Below are positions 17,863 to 27,384 of a DNA stretch of 64,000 nucleotides, in pieces. Position 1 is the stretch's first letter, and the number at the start of each line of letters is the position of its first letter. The notes under the pieces were generated by a model. That model worked only from the letters and a program-made list of their open reading frames with translations, was not told where the DNA came from and searched no databases. The translations under genes were made by a program, and so were the position numbers. The stretch comes from Thermohalobaculum sp050331335 (lineage in GTDB: Bacteria > Pseudomonadota > Alphaproteobacteria > Rhodobacterales > Rhodobacteraceae): positions 9,545 through 73,544 of the forward strand of contig JBHJGY010000004.1 in assembly GCA_050331335.1 (NCBI GenBank), read 5' to 3'.

Positions 17863-20700
17863 ATGGCAGTCGTCGTCGTGGAATCGCCGGCAAAGGCGAA
17901 GACCATAAGCGGCTATCTGGGGAATAAGCACACGGTCCTGGCATCATACGGCCATGTCCGCGACCTGCGCGACAAAGACGGCTCCGTCGATCCCGACAAC
18001 GGGTTCGATATGATTTGGGACATCGATGCCAAGGCCCAGAAGCACGTGCGCGCGATCGCCGAGGCGATGCTGGAGGAGGATGCGCTGATCCTCGCGACAG
18101 ACCCTGATCGTGAGGGCGAGGCGATCTCCTGGCACCTGCTCGAAGCGCTGAAGAAGCGCCGCGCGGTTAAGAAGGACACGCCGGTCAAGCGCGTCGTGTT
18201 CAACGCAATCACCAAATCCGCCGTCACCAAAGCGATGGAAGAGCCGCGCGAGATCGACATGCAACTTGTCGAGGCCTATCTCGCGCGCCGAGCTTTGGAC
18301 TATCTCGTGGGGTTCAACCTCTCGCCCGTGCTCTGGCGAAAACTGCCTGGGGCGAAGTCCGCCGGCCGCGTGCAGTCGGTGGCGCTGCGTCTCATCGTCG
18401 AGCGCGAGATGGAGATCGAAGCCTTCCGTCCGCGCGAGTACTGGACCGTGACGGCAGAGCTCACCACCCCCGCGGGCGCGGTGTTCTCGGCGCGGCTCGT
18501 GGCGCTCGGTGGCGAGAAGCTCGACAAGTTCGCTTTGCGCGACGCGGCGGCCGCGCAGGCGGCGGTGGCGGCCGTGACATCGGCTCAACTCGCCGTGCGC
18601 TCGGTCGAGGCCAAGCCGGCGACCCGGAACCCGTTTCCGCCTTTCATGACATCTACCTTGCAGCAGGAGGCCTCGCGCAAGCTCGGCATGGGGGCGCAGG
18701 AGACCATGCGCACCGCGCAGCGGCTCTATGAGGCGGGGCACATCACCTATATGCGGACCGACGGGGTCGATATGGCGGCGGAGGCCGTCGCCGCCGCGCG
18801 CAGCGAGATCGGCACCCGCTACGGCCAAGACTACCTCCCCGACAAGCCTCGGATCTACAAAACCAAGGCGAAGAACGCGCAAGAGGCCCATGAGTGCATC
18901 CGGCCGACCCGCTTCGCCGCGGCGCCCGGGGAGCTCGCGCTGGAGCGGAGCGAAGCGCGGCTCTACGAACTGATCTGGAAGCGCGCGCTGGCCTCCCAGA
19001 TGGCGGCCGCTCGGTTCCGCCGCACCACGGTCGACATCGGCGATACGGCCGACAGCGTGGGTCTGCGGGCGACCGGCCAGGTCGTAATCTTCGACGGCTT
19101 CCTCAGGGCGTATGACGAGGGCAGGGACGACCGCGGCGAGGAGGACGAGGACGGCGCCCGCCTGCCGGAGATCTTGGAAGGGGCGACACTCGGCCAGGAA
19201 GCCGTCACGCCGGAGCAGCACTTTACGCAGCCGCCCCCGCGCTACACCGAGGCAACTCTTGTGAAGCGCATGGAGGAGCTCGGGATCGGCCGTCCTTCGA
19301 CCTATGCGTCGATTATTGGCACGATCCAGGATCGCGATTACATTCGCAAGGACAAGAACCGCTTGTTACCGGAGGACAAGGGTCGGCTTGTCATCGCATT
19401 CTTGATGAATTTTTTCGAGCGTTACGTTGAGTATGACTTCACTGCCGCCCTCGAAGAGCAACTTGATGACGTATCCGGCGGGCGGGATGACTGGAAGGAG
19501 GTGCTCGCGCGCTTCTGGATCGATTTCAAGGCCGCGGTCGAGGACACGACCGAATTGCGGATCACCGAGGTGCTCGAGAAGATCAACGACTTCCTGGCAC
19601 CCCATCTGTTCCCTGACCCGGGCGACGGCTCCGATCCGCGCGGTTGCCCGAAATGCGGGACTGGCCGTCTCTCGATGCGCACGGCGCGGTCAGGCGGGGC
19701 CTTCATCGGCTGCTCGAACTATCCCGATTGTCGGTACACCCGGCCCTTAGGCGGCGGCGACGATGAGGCGGCCAAGCTCGACGGCAAGGAACTCGGGCTC
19801 GATCCGGAGAGTGGGCTCGCTGTCACCCTGCGGAATGGTCGCTTCGGGCCCTATGTGCAACTGGGCGAACAGGTCGGCGAAGAGAAACCCCGGCGCACGA
19901 GCCTGCCGAAGGGGCTGGCGCCCGAGACGCTCGACTACCAGACCGCGCTTGGCCTCTTGCGCTTGCCGCGGGAGATCGGCCCGCATCCCGAGGATGGCGA
20001 GATCGTCGAGGCGGGTCTCTACCGCTACGGTCCCGCCGTGCGGCATGGCAAGCTTTATGCCCCGCTCGAGGATTGGACCGAGGCGCTGAGCGTTGGCATG
20101 AACCGCGCCGTCGAACTCCTCGCAGAGCGCAAGGCCAATCCCGGCCGCGGGCGGGCCGCACCGCAAAAGCCGCTGCGCGCGCTTGGCGAGCATCCCGAAG
20201 GCGGCGCGGTCGCTGTTATGGACGGCCGATACGGCCCTTACGTGAAATGGGAAAAGGTTAACGCGACGCTGCCCAAGGGGGTCAATCCGCAGGCGGTTAC
20301 CCTCGAACAGGCCGTGCAAGTGCTCGCGGAAAAGGTCTCGGCAAAGGGCAGCAAGCCCAAGAAGGCCGCTGCAAAGAAACCGGCGACGAAATCGACGGCC
20401 GCCAAGTCCGGGGCCTCGAAATCCACGGCTGCCAAATCGGGGGCCGCGAAGACCGGCGCGGCCAAGCCCAAGCCCAAGCCCAAACCGAAGGCCGAGAGCG
20501 CCACAGCCGAGGCCGAGGCCGGTCCGGCGGTCGCGGCCAAGAAGCCAGCACGCAAGCCCCCGGCGAAGAAACCTTCGGCGAAGAAGCCCACGCCCGCTTC
20601 GAAATCGCAGGCCCGGACGAAGGCCGGCGCAGACGAGCAAGGCGCCGAGGATCCGTTGATCGAAAAGCCGGCCGGCAAGCGGCGCGCCGCCGGTGGCTGA
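17863..20700 (+). CDS. topA: DNA topoisomerase I (type IA) with a lysine/alanine-rich tail
   Basis: TopA relaxes negative supercoils. The 945-residue protein opens with the Toprim domain (VVVESPAKAKTI, then TDPDREGEAISWH). The active tyrosine lies in the YMRTDGVDM segment near residue 304. A zinc ribbon of the CPKCG...CSNYPDC type is at about residues 590-630 and two further topoisomerase C-terminal repeats follow. The last 110 residues are Lys, Ala and Pro rich (AAKKPATKSTAAKSGA), as in other alphaproteobacterial and actinobacterial topoisomerases, where such tails aid processivity. It overlaps the rnr start by 8 bases. Confidence 0.97.
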   Translation: MAVVVVESPAKAKTISGYLGNKHTVLASYGHVRDLRDKDGSVDPDNGFDMIWDIDAKAQKHVRAIAEAMLEEDALILATDPDREGEAISWHLLEALKKRRAVKKDTPVKRVVFNAITKSAVTKAMEEPREIDMQLVEAYLARRALDYLVGFNLSPVLWRKLPGAKSAGRVQSVALRLIVEREMEIEAFRPREYWTVTAELTTPAGAVFSARLVALGGEKLDKFALRDAAAAQAAVAAVTSAQLAVRSVEAKPATRNPFPPFMTSTLQQEASRKLGMGAQETMRTAQRLYEAGHITYMRTDGVDMAAEAVAAARSEIGTRYGQDYLPDKPRIYKTKAKNAQEAHECIRPTRFAAAPGELALERSEARLYELIWKRALASQMAAARFRRTTVDIGDTADSVGLRATGQVVIFDGFLRAYDEGRDDRGEEDEDGARLPEILEGATLGQEAVTPEQHFTQPPPRYTEATLVKRMEELGIGRPSTYASIIGTIQDRDYIRKDKNRLLPEDKGRLVIAFLMNFFERYVEYDFTAALEEQLDDVSGGRDDWKEVLARFWIDFKAAVEDTTELRITEVLEKINDFLAPHLFPDPGDGSDPRGCPKCGTGRLSMRTARSGGAFIGCSNYPDCRYTRPLGGGDDEAAKLDGKELGLDPESGLAVTLRNGRFGPYVQLGEQVGEEKPRRTSLPKGLAPETLDYQTALGLLRLPREIGPHPEDGEIVEAGLYRYGPAVRHGKLYAPLEDWTEALSVGMNRAVELLAERKANPGRGRAAPQKPLRALGEHPEGGAVAVMDGRYGPYVKWEKVNATLPKGVNPQAVTLEQAVQVLAEKVSAKGSKPKKAAAKKPATKSTAAKSGASKSTAAKSGAAKTGAAKPKPKPKPKAESATAEAEAGPAVAAKKPARKPPAKKPSAKKPTPASKSQARTKAGADEQGAEDPLIEKPAGKRRAAGG
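20398..20490. repeat. Low-complexity repeats in the topA tail
   Basis: Imperfect repeats encode KSTAAKSGA twice, then four tandem CCCAAG/CCCAAA-like hexamers encode Pro-Lys dipeptides. All are in frame with topA. Confidence 0.75.
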
Positions 20701-22936
20701 CCGCTTCCCAACAAAGGACGAGATCCTCGCTTGGGTGCGTGAGAACCCCCATGCGGTCGGTAAGCGGGAGATCGCGCGGGCCTTCAATCTCAAAGGGGCG
20801 GACCGCACGCTGCTCAAGCAGGTGCTCCGAGAATTGCAGGCGGAGGGCGCTGTGATCAAGCGCCGCCGCCGCCTGGGCGCGTCGGGTCATCTGCCTCCGG
20901 TAACCGTGCTGATCGCCGAAGCGCCGGATGCCGAGGGCGATCTCTTCGCGCGGCCAAAGGACTGGGAGGAGGAAGACGCCCCGCCAGCCATCCTCTATGT
21001 GCCGCGCAAGGGTGACCCGGCGCTGGGCCCCGGCGATCGCTTCCTCGCGAAGTTGCTCCCGGTAGAGGACGCGGCGGAGCTGCGCTACGAGGCACGGCTT
21101 ATCAAGAAGATCGGGTCAGGCCCCCGGCGGATGCTCGGGCTGTACCGCGAAACACGGGAGGGCGGGCGCGTCGTCTCGGTCGATAAGCGCTCGGACCGGG
21201 AGTGGCTGGTGCCGCGGGGCGCATCGGGTGGCGCGGCAGATGGCGAACTCGTCGAGGCCGAGGCCGAGGAGACGCGCCGGCTGGGTCTGCCGCGGGCCCG
21301 GGTGCTCGCCCGCCTCGGCGATCCCGGCGCACCGCGCCAGGTCTCCCTGATCGCGATCCACCATCACCAGATCCCGCTCGACTTTCCCGCGGAGGTGGAG
21401 ATGGAGGTGGCATCGGCTGCGCTGCCGCCCCTGTCGGGTCGGGAGGACCTCACCGGGCTGCCGTTGCTGACCATCGACCCCGAAGACGCCCGCGACCATG
21501 ACGACGCGGTTTGCGCCCGGCCCGATGACGACCCTAACAACGCCGGCGGGCATATCGTTTGGGTGGCGATTGCAGATGTCGCGGCCTTTGTCCGCCCTGG
21601 CACTGCGCTCGACCGAGAGGCGCGGCAGCGTGGCAACTCGACCTACTTTCCCGACCGCGTGGCCCCGATGCTGCCAGAGCGGCTCTCCGCCGATCTGTGT
21701 TCGTTGCGCGAAGGCGAAGACCGGCCCTGCATGGCGCTGCGGATGGTGATCGACGCCGAAGGCCGGAAGCGCGGGCATCGTTTCCTGCGGGGAACCATGC
21801 GCAGCCGCGCCCGGCTCTCCTACGCCCAGGCTCAAGCGGCCGCAGACGGGCAGCCAGACGCCGCCACCCGCCCCCTCGCGGACGAGATTGCCGCGCTTTT
21901 CGACGCTTGGCGGGCGGTCTGGAGCGAGCGGGCGCGCCGCCAGCCCTTGGAACTGGACCTGCCGGAGCGGCGGGTGGTGCTCTCCGAGTCGGGCGAGGTC
22001 GAGGCGATCCCGCTCCGCGAGCGTCTCGACGCCCACCGGCTCATCGAAGAGTTCATGATCCTCGCCAATGTGTGCGCGGCCGAGACCCTGGAGGCGCATC
22101 GGCGCCCCCTGCTCTATCGGGTGCATGACGAGCCCGACCCCGAACGGCTCGATGCGCTGCGCGAGACGCTGGAGGCGTCAGGGATCCGGCTGGCAAAGGG
22201 CCAGGTGCTGCGGACCGCCGATCTCAACCGGGTTCTCGATGAAGCGCGCGCGACCCAAGCGCAGGAGCTGATCCACATGCAGGTGCTCCGCGCCCAGCAA
22301 CAGGCTTTCTACGGACCGGAGAACCACGGCCATTTCGGCCTTGCCCTGCCGCGCTATGCCCATTTCACCTCGCCGATCCGGCGCTATGCCGATCTTATCG
22401 TGCACCGGGCGTTGATCGCCGCTCTTGGGCTCGGGACCGACGGGCAGACGCCGGAAGAGGCGTTGCAGTTGCGCCAAATCGGCGAAGCGATCTCGCGCAC
22501 CGAGCGACGCTCGATGGAAGCCGAGCGCGACACGGTGGACCGCTATGTCGCCGCTTATATGGCCGAGCGCGAGGGGTCGGAATTCGAGGGGCGGATCTCG
22601 GGCGTCGGTCGCTTTGGTCTTTTCGTCAAGCTGACCGAAACGGGAGCCGACGGCTTGGTCCCTATCTCGAGCCTCGGGCGGGAGTATTTCCGTTTCGACG
22701 CCGATCGCGGGACCCTCACCGGCGAGGAGACGGGCCGCCGGCTTGGGCTCGGCATGCATGTCCGGGTGCGGCTGATCGAGGCAGCGCCGGTAACCGGCGG
22801 ACTGATCCTCCAGCTGTTGGAAGCGTCGGGCGTCGCCCCGCGCTCAGGGCCCACCGGGGTGAAGCGCGGCCGCCGCAACGCGTTGGGAAAGGCGCGGATC
22901 GCCCGGGCCAAATCCACCCGCAGAGGCCGGCGCTGA
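20693..22936 (+). CDS. rnr: Ribonuclease R
   Basis: RNase R is a processive 3'-to-5' exoribonuclease that degrades structured RNA and works with SmpB/tmRNA on stalled messages. The 747-residue product has an N-terminal winged helix (RENPHAVGKREIARAF) and cold-shock domains. The RNB catalytic core has DPEDARDHDDAVCA with the magnesium-binding aspartates near residues 263-272, and HFTSPIRRYADL near residue 560. A C-terminal S1 domain begins GRISGVGRFGLFV, and the tail is basic. Translation starts at a GTG inside the topA 3' end, implying coupling. Confidence 0.96.
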   Translation: MADRFPTKDEILAWVRENPHAVGKREIARAFNLKGADRTLLKQVLRELQAEGAVIKRRRRLGASGHLPPVTVLIAEAPDAEGDLFARPKDWEEEDAPPAILYVPRKGDPALGPGDRFLAKLLPVEDAAELRYEARLIKKIGSGPRRMLGLYRETREGGRVVSVDKRSDREWLVPRGASGGAADGELVEAEAEETRRLGLPRARVLARLGDPGAPRQVSLIAIHHHQIPLDFPAEVEMEVASAALPPLSGREDLTGLPLLTIDPEDARDHDDAVCARPDDDPNNAGGHIVWVAIADVAAFVRPGTALDREARQRGNSTYFPDRVAPMLPERLSADLCSLREGEDRPCMALRMVIDAEGRKRGHRFLRGTMRSRARLSYAQAQAAADGQPDAATRPLADEIAALFDAWRAVWSERARRQPLELDLPERRVVLSESGEVEAIPLRERLDAHRLIEEFMILANVCAAETLEAHRRPLLYRVHDEPDPERLDALRETLEASGIRLAKGQVLRTADLNRVLDEARATQAQELIHMQVLRAQQQAFYGPENHGHFGLALPRYAHFTSPIRRYADLIVHRALIAALGLGTDGQTPEEALQLRQIGEAISRTERRSMEAERDTVDRYVAAYMAEREGSEFEGRISGVGRFGLFVKLTETGADGLVPISSLGREYFRFDADRGTLTGEETGRRLGLGMHVRVRLIEAAPVTGGLILQLLEASGVAPRSGPTGVKRGRRNALGKARIARAKSTRRGRR

Positions 22937-22956
22937 TGCCATCGGGCGGCGCGGGC

Positions 22957-23334
22957 TCAGTCCTCGACCGCACGGATCAGCTTGCGCTCGAGCACGCGCA
23001 AGACCAGCCGCAACTCGTGGCCGCGCCTGAGAACGCGACCGTCCATCCCGATCACCGACCACGCCCCCTGGCGGCGCGCGTCCTTGGGGCATTTCTCGAT
23101 CCGGTAGATCGGGCGCTCCGCGGCGCGGCGGAAGATCGAGAACACCGCCCGGTCGCGCAAGTGATCGATGGCATAGTCCCGCCATTCGCCGATCGCCACC
23201 ATGCGCCCATAGACATTGAGGATCTGCATCAATTCCGTGCGATGGAACGCGCAGAGTTCTGGCGCTGCCGGCATGGGAAACGGGGTCGGAGGCTCGAAGC
23301 TCATGCCACAGTATGTGCAAGCTCGTCGCGGCAT
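22957..23334 (-). CDS. DUF2794 family protein
   Basis: The 125-residue product matches the uncharacterised alphaproteobacterial DUF2794 family, with the conserved run GRMVAIGEWRDYAIDHLRD and RPIYRIEKCPKDARRQGAW. The start could be ATG 23334 (MPRRACTYCG, with a CxxC near the N-terminus) or ATG 23304 (MSFEPPTP); neither has a strong ribosome site. It reads divergently from the gamma-glutamyltransferase gene and converges on rnr with a 20-base gap. Function unknown. Confidence 0.85.
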   Translation of the reverse strand: MPRRACTYCGMSFEPPTPFPMPAAPELCAFHRTELMQILNVYGRMVAIGEWRDYAIDHLRDRAVFSIFRRAAERPIYRIEKCPKDARRQGAWSVIGMDGRVLRRGHELRLVLRVLERKLIRAVED

Positions 23335-23411
23335 GGCAACCCTACCCAGAACAGCCCGCACAGAACGGCTCACACGGCCCAGGCGGAAAAAGACGACCGA
23401 GGAGGACATAA

Positions 23412-24989
23412 ATGACCGAATTCCAGGGACCCGGACGGTCGGAGGTTTACGCCACCGGCGGGATGGCCGCCACATCCCACCCGCTCGCCGCCAAGGTGGC
23501 CGTGGAGACGCTCGAAGCCGGCGGTAACGCGGTCGATGCCGCGATCGCCGGCGCCGTGCTCCTGGGCTTCTGCGAGCCTCAGATGACCGGGCTCGGCGGC
23601 GATATGTTCGCGATGGTCAAGCCGTCCGGCTCGGACGAGATCCTTGGGCTTAACGCGTCTGGTCGCGCGCCGGCCGGCCTGGACGCCGCGGGGCTGAGAG
23701 CCGAGGGCCACCACGCAATGCCAAGCTATGAAGGCGTCTCGGTGGTCGTTCCAGGCGCGGTCGCGGGGTTTGAGGCGCTCGCAACCCATGGGCGTCTGGG
23801 CTTGGCGGCAGTGCTCGCGCCGGCCATCCGTTACGCGCAAGAGGGTGTGCCGGTGGCCCCGCGCGTGGCGCATGACTGGGCGGGCGCGGCACCGGCGCTC
23901 CAGGGGCACGGGCGCACGCATTTCCTCGTGGGCGGCGTGGCGCCGGCTGTCGGCACCCTTTTCCGCGCCCCCGCTCAGGCGGAGGTGTTGCGCCGGATCG
24001 CCCGAGACGGGGCGCGGGCGTTTTACGAAGGCGAGGTGGCCGAGGACATGGTCGCCGCTCTGAGGGCCCATGGCGGCGCGCACGACCTTACGGATTTCGC
24101 CGCCTGCGCGGCCGATTGGGTGAGCCCCGTGTCGGCCGAGTATCGCGGTGTTGAGGTGGTCGAGCTGCCGCCGAACGGCCAAGGCGCCGCCGCGCTGCTC
24201 ATGCTCAAAATGCTGGAGAGGTTTGCGCCGGCAGCCGACCCTTGGGGCGCCGACCGGGCTCATTTGGAGATGGAGATCGCCAAGCTCGGCTATGCCGCGC
24301 GCGACGAAGCCATCGCCGATCCGGCTCAGATGACGGTCAGCCTGGACGACCTGATCTCGGAGGCGACTGCCGAACGCTTGGCCCGGCGCATCGACCCCAG
24401 CCGCGCCCTGCCGATGCCCCAAGCCCCCCTCGGCAACCCGCATAAGGACACGATCTACATCACCGTGGTGGACCGCGACCGGATGGCGGTATCGCTGATC
24501 TATTCGATCTTCCACAGTTTCGGATCCGGGATCGCTTCGGAGAGGTTCGGGATCCTGTTCAACAACCGCGCCTCCGGCTTCTCCCTAACCCCGGATCACC
24601 CCAACGAGGCGGGCGGGGGAAAACGGCCGATGCACACGATCATCCCCGGCATGCTCCGGCAGGCCGGGCGCGTGAGCGTCCCGTTCGGCGTGATGGGCGG
24701 ACCGTATCAGGCCGCCGGGCATCTGCGATTCGTCTCCAATCTGGTCGATTACGAGCTGGGATTGCAGACGGCGATCGATGGGCCACGGGTGTTTTTCGAG
24801 GGTGACGGGCTGAAGCTCGAGACCGGTTATGGCGAGGATGTCGCAGCCGACCTCGTCGCGAAGGGCCATCGGATCATAAGGCCGGACACCGGTATCGGCG
24901 GCGCCCAGGCGATCCGGATCGACCACGACCGCGGCATCCTTATCGGGGCATCCGACCCTCGAAAGGACGGCATCGCGCTCGGTTACTAG
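23412..24989 (+). CDS. Gamma-glutamyltransferase family protein
   Basis: The 525-residue protein belongs to the N-terminal-nucleophile gamma-glutamyltransferase family. Thr347, in the segment HKDTIYITVVD, is the expected self-cleavage site and nucleophile. Other family pieces are GGNAVDAAIAG near residue 37, TGLGGDMFAMV near residue 59, and GGGKRPMHTI. There is no signal peptide, so it is likely cytoplasmic, unlike the periplasmic glutathione-cleaving enzymes. Relatives of this kind act on other gamma-glutamyl or amide substrates, so the substrate is open. An AGGAGG ribosome site precedes the ATG. Confidence 0.9.
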   Translation: MTEFQGPGRSEVYATGGMAATSHPLAAKVAVETLEAGGNAVDAAIAGAVLLGFCEPQMTGLGGDMFAMVKPSGSDEILGLNASGRAPAGLDAAGLRAEGHHAMPSYEGVSVVVPGAVAGFEALATHGRLGLAAVLAPAIRYAQEGVPVAPRVAHDWAGAAPALQGHGRTHFLVGGVAPAVGTLFRAPAQAEVLRRIARDGARAFYEGEVAEDMVAALRAHGGAHDLTDFAACAADWVSPVSAEYRGVEVVELPPNGQGAAALLMLKMLERFAPAADPWGADRAHLEMEIAKLGYAARDEAIADPAQMTVSLDDLISEATAERLARRIDPSRALPMPQAPLGNPHKDTIYITVVDRDRMAVSLIYSIFHSFGSGIASERFGILFNNRASGFSLTPDHPNEAGGGKRPMHTIIPGMLRQAGRVSVPFGVMGGPYQAAGHLRFVSNLVDYELGLQTAIDGPRVFFEGDGLKLETGYGEDVAADLVAKGHRIIRPDTGIGGAQAIRIDHDRGILIGASDPRKDGIALGY

Positions 24990-25034
24990 GCGGCCGCCAG
25001 GGCTTTCCTGCGCCGCGAAGGTCCCCCCGCGCGC

Positions 25035-25130
25035 CAGGGTCCCTGCGCGTCAGGGTCCCTGCGCGTCAGGGTCCGTACGCTTCAGGGTCCCTAAGCGTCA
25101 GTGGCACTGCGCGTCAGTGGCACTGCTCCG
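25035..25130. repeat. Six tandem 16-bp repeats overlapping the 3' end of hspQ
   Basis: Six consecutive 16-base units start at 25035, 25051, 25067, 25083, 25099 and 25115. The first two are identical (CAGGGTCCCTGCGCGT), the next two differ by two to four bases, and the last two carry CAGTGGCACTG. The final units contain the hspQ stop and last codons (minus strand), so the array seems to have grown out of the gene end. It lies between two convergent genes. Confidence 0.9.
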
Positions 25131-25449
25131 CGTGGATCCGGTACTGTCCGTCTTCCAATTCTTCGAAATACTCGAAGACCTCAGGATGTTCGACCGGTTC
25201 GCCCGAGTGGTCCGGCAGCAGATTCTGCTCCGACACATAGGCAATATAGTAACTCGTCTCATTCTCTGCAAAGAGATGGTAGAAAGGTTGATCCTTCCGC
25301 GGCCGAACTTCTTCTGGGATCGACAGCCACCACTCTTCTGTATTGGCAAATTCAGGGTCGACATCGAAGATAACACCGCGAAACGGGTGGAAGCGGTGCT
25401 TCACGACTTGACCGATTTTGAACTGTGCATCGCGACGCAGCATATGCAT
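25114..25449 (-). CDS. hspQ: Heat-shock protein HspQ
   Basis: HspQ is a small factor that binds hemimethylated oriC DNA in Escherichia coli and acts as a specificity factor for the Lon protease. The 111-residue product has the family core KIGQVVKHRFHPFRGVIFDVDPEF, EEWWLSIPEE and QPFYHLFAEN, and SYYIAYVSEQNLLPD. GGTGGGAG precedes the ATG at 25449; an ATG six bases downstream is also possible. The last codons (EQCH) fall in the 16-bp tandem array. It converges on the gamma-glutamyltransferase gene. Confidence 0.93.
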   Translation of the reverse strand: MHMLRRDAQFKIGQVVKHRFHPFRGVIFDVDPEFANTEEWWLSIPEEVRPRKDQPFYHLFAENETSYYIAYVSEQNLLPDHSGEPVEHPEVFEYFEELEDGQYRIHAEQCH

Positions 25450-25634
25450 GGCTCCCACCTTCGCCCCGCCCAACGGCCCCTCTAACCTAGGCTGGATTGC
25501 CTTGTCCACAAGCGGATGGCCTCAACTGATGCATTTTGGGCACAGCATCCCAGGCGATCCGGTGGCGAAATCCGTGGCGTCGCGTCGCAGCCCGTGCTAT
25601 TTATCTTCAAAAACATATCGAGCAGGTTCAAATC

Positions 25635-26240
25635 ATGAGGCTTTCTGCGATCGCGGCAATCGCCTTGCCGCTGGTCATCGGGGCGTGCGCGTCCTCGACC
25701 GATCCGAGTGTATCGATGCGGGCGCAGGGCGATGCATGCGCACTCTTTGCTGAGCAACCCGAATGGTACCACGCCACCCGTCAGGCAGCTGAGCGCTGGG
25801 GTGTCCCCGTCGAGCTCCAACTTGCAATCATCTGGCGCGAATCAAGTTTCCGCTCCGATGTCCGTCCGCCCAAGAAATACCGGCTCGGTTTCATCCCGGC
25901 CGGGCATGTCTCCTCGGCCTATGGTTATGCCCAGGCGATCGACGGCACTTGGGACTGGTACCGCGAAGAGACGGGCAACCGAAATGCCGACCGCACGGAT
26001 TTCGAGGACGCAGCCGATTTCGTCGGCTTGTATGTCAATAAGACCGTTCGGTCAAACGACATCCAGGTCTTCGATGCGTTCAACCAGTATCTCAACTACC
26101 ATGAGGGCCATACCGGCTTCCGTCGGGGGGACTGGCAGCAGAAGGACTGGCTCCAGCGCGCAGCGCGTGAAGTGGCCGAACAGGCGGCGCGCTACCGGGG
26201 TCAGCTCGCGCGCTGTGCGCCAGGGCTCAGCGTCACCTGA
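25635..26240 (+). CDS. Lipoprotein with a lytic-transglycosylase-like (SLT) domain
   Basis: The 201-residue product starts with a lipoprotein signal (IAAIALPLVIGAC, lipobox IGAC at about residues 15-18). After it lies a lysozyme-like fold: IIWRESSFRSD near residue 65 with the probable catalytic Glu, SSAYGYAQAIDGTWDWY, and LNYHEGHTGF. This matches outer-membrane-anchored transglycosylases that cleave peptidoglycan. The start ATG 25635 was chosen over the longer frame because it begins at the signal sequence. It converges on the OmpA-family gene with 6 bases between stops. Confidence 0.87.
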   Translation: MRLSAIAAIALPLVIGACASSTDPSVSMRAQGDACALFAEQPEWYHATRQAAERWGVPVELQLAIIWRESSFRSDVRPPKKYRLGFIPAGHVSSAYGYAQAIDGTWDWYREETGNRNADRTDFEDAADFVGLYVNKTVRSNDIQVFDAFNQYLNYHEGHTGFRRGDWQQKDWLQRAAREVAEQAARYRGQLARCAPGLSVT

Positions 26241-26246
26241 GACGCC

Positions 26247-27278
26247 TCACCTGACCGGGGCGCGCAAGACAAGCTCAACCCGACGGTTGCGCGCCCGTCC
26301 GGTCGCCGTAGCATTCGACGCCACGGGCGCGAGAAAGCCAACGCCCTCCGCGCGCAGCCTGCCCGGCGAAACCCCGCGGTCAATGAGGGCCGCCGACACC
26401 GCCTCTGCCCGGCGGCGGGACAGCGCGATGTTGCCGGAAAGGCTTCCCCGATTGTCAGAATGGCCGACGATGGCGACCTGGATTTCCGGCTGCGCCGCGA
26501 GCATGGCGGCCAGGGCATCGAGCGCGGCTGCGGAGGCCGGCGTGAGCTCGGACCCGCCGGGCGAGAAATCGAGGCCCGGCACCCGCACGTGGCCTTCTGC
26601 GCGAAGCGTTTCGAGAAGGTCCGTTTTTGCTGCGGCCATGGCACCGGGTGGGGGCGGCGCCTGCGGCAGGTCGCGCGCGGGGCTGTCGGAGGCCCGAAGC
26701 TGGTCGGTAACTCGAACCGAGGCCAATGAGCGTGTCGCCGGTCGCTGCGTGGCGGTCGCAGAAGGCGGTGCCACAACCGTGACGAGCTGGACATAGGTCC
26801 GGCCGAGGCTTCGGCTCAAAAGCACCGAGCGGTAATGCGTCGCCTCGGATCCCTGACGCTCGGCTGATAATTGCACGAAATCGCGGGCATCCACCAACAT
26901 CTCCGGGGCAGGCACCAAAGCCACCGAAAAGCGGAAATCGAGCCCGCCGCAAGCCTCCGCACCACAATCTAGGAGGATCGTGTAGCCGTCGTCGCGCAAA
27001 GCCCGGCGGTAGCTCGCCGCGAGTTCCGAAGCGAGCGCCTCACCCGGCGCGAGCACGAAGGTCTCCCAAGTAACCTGGCCCGACACGCGCCGAAACGCAC
27101 CCACGCCATCGACGGCCGGCGCGACCGGCAAGGGGTAGATCTCGGTCTCACGACGGATGTGGCTGATGCGTTCGGCCCCGGCAGGCACGAGGCCGTCGAG
27201 CCTCGGGCTCGCCGCGCTCGCCGCGCCAAGTGCGACCGCCAGGATCGCTCCCATCGCCCGGACCGCCGAACCGCCCAT
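26247..27278 (-). CDS. OmpA-family outer-membrane/peptidoglycan-binding protein
   Basis: A signal peptide (AILAVALGAASAASP) is followed by a roughly 190-residue N-terminal region without a recognised family, then a C-terminal OmpA domain. The OmpA part has GLDFSPGGSELTPAS, IVGHSDNRGSLSGN and LSRRRAEAVSAALIDRG, the residues that bind diaminopimelate in peptidoglycan. The start is placed at ATG 27278, where the signal peptide begins; the longer frame is atypical. The product is about 343 residues. It may link the outer membrane to the cell wall near two transglycosylase genes. Confidence 0.87.
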   Translation of the reverse strand: MGGSAVRAMGAILAVALGAASAASPRLDGLVPAGAERISHIRRETEIYPLPVAPAVDGVGAFRRVSGQVTWETFVLAPGEALASELAASYRRALRDDGYTILLDCGAEACGGLDFRFSVALVPAPEMLVDARDFVQLSAERQGSEATHYRSVLLSRSLGRTYVQLVTVVAPPSATATQRPATRSLASVRVTDQLRASDSPARDLPQAPPPPGAMAAAKTDLLETLRAEGHVRVPGLDFSPGGSELTPASAAALDALAAMLAAQPEIQVAIVGHSDNRGSLSGNIALSRRRAEAVSAALIDRGVSPGRLRAEGVGFLAPVASNATATGRARNRRVELVLRAPVR

Positions 27279-27384
27279 GGCCCTGCGCCTCACCCTTGAA
27301 GACGCCGTGACCCGTCCGGCCCCGGCGCCCGCTCGCGCGCAGAATAACCGCCGCCATCCACACTGCCCAGGCCCAAGGCCCGTC

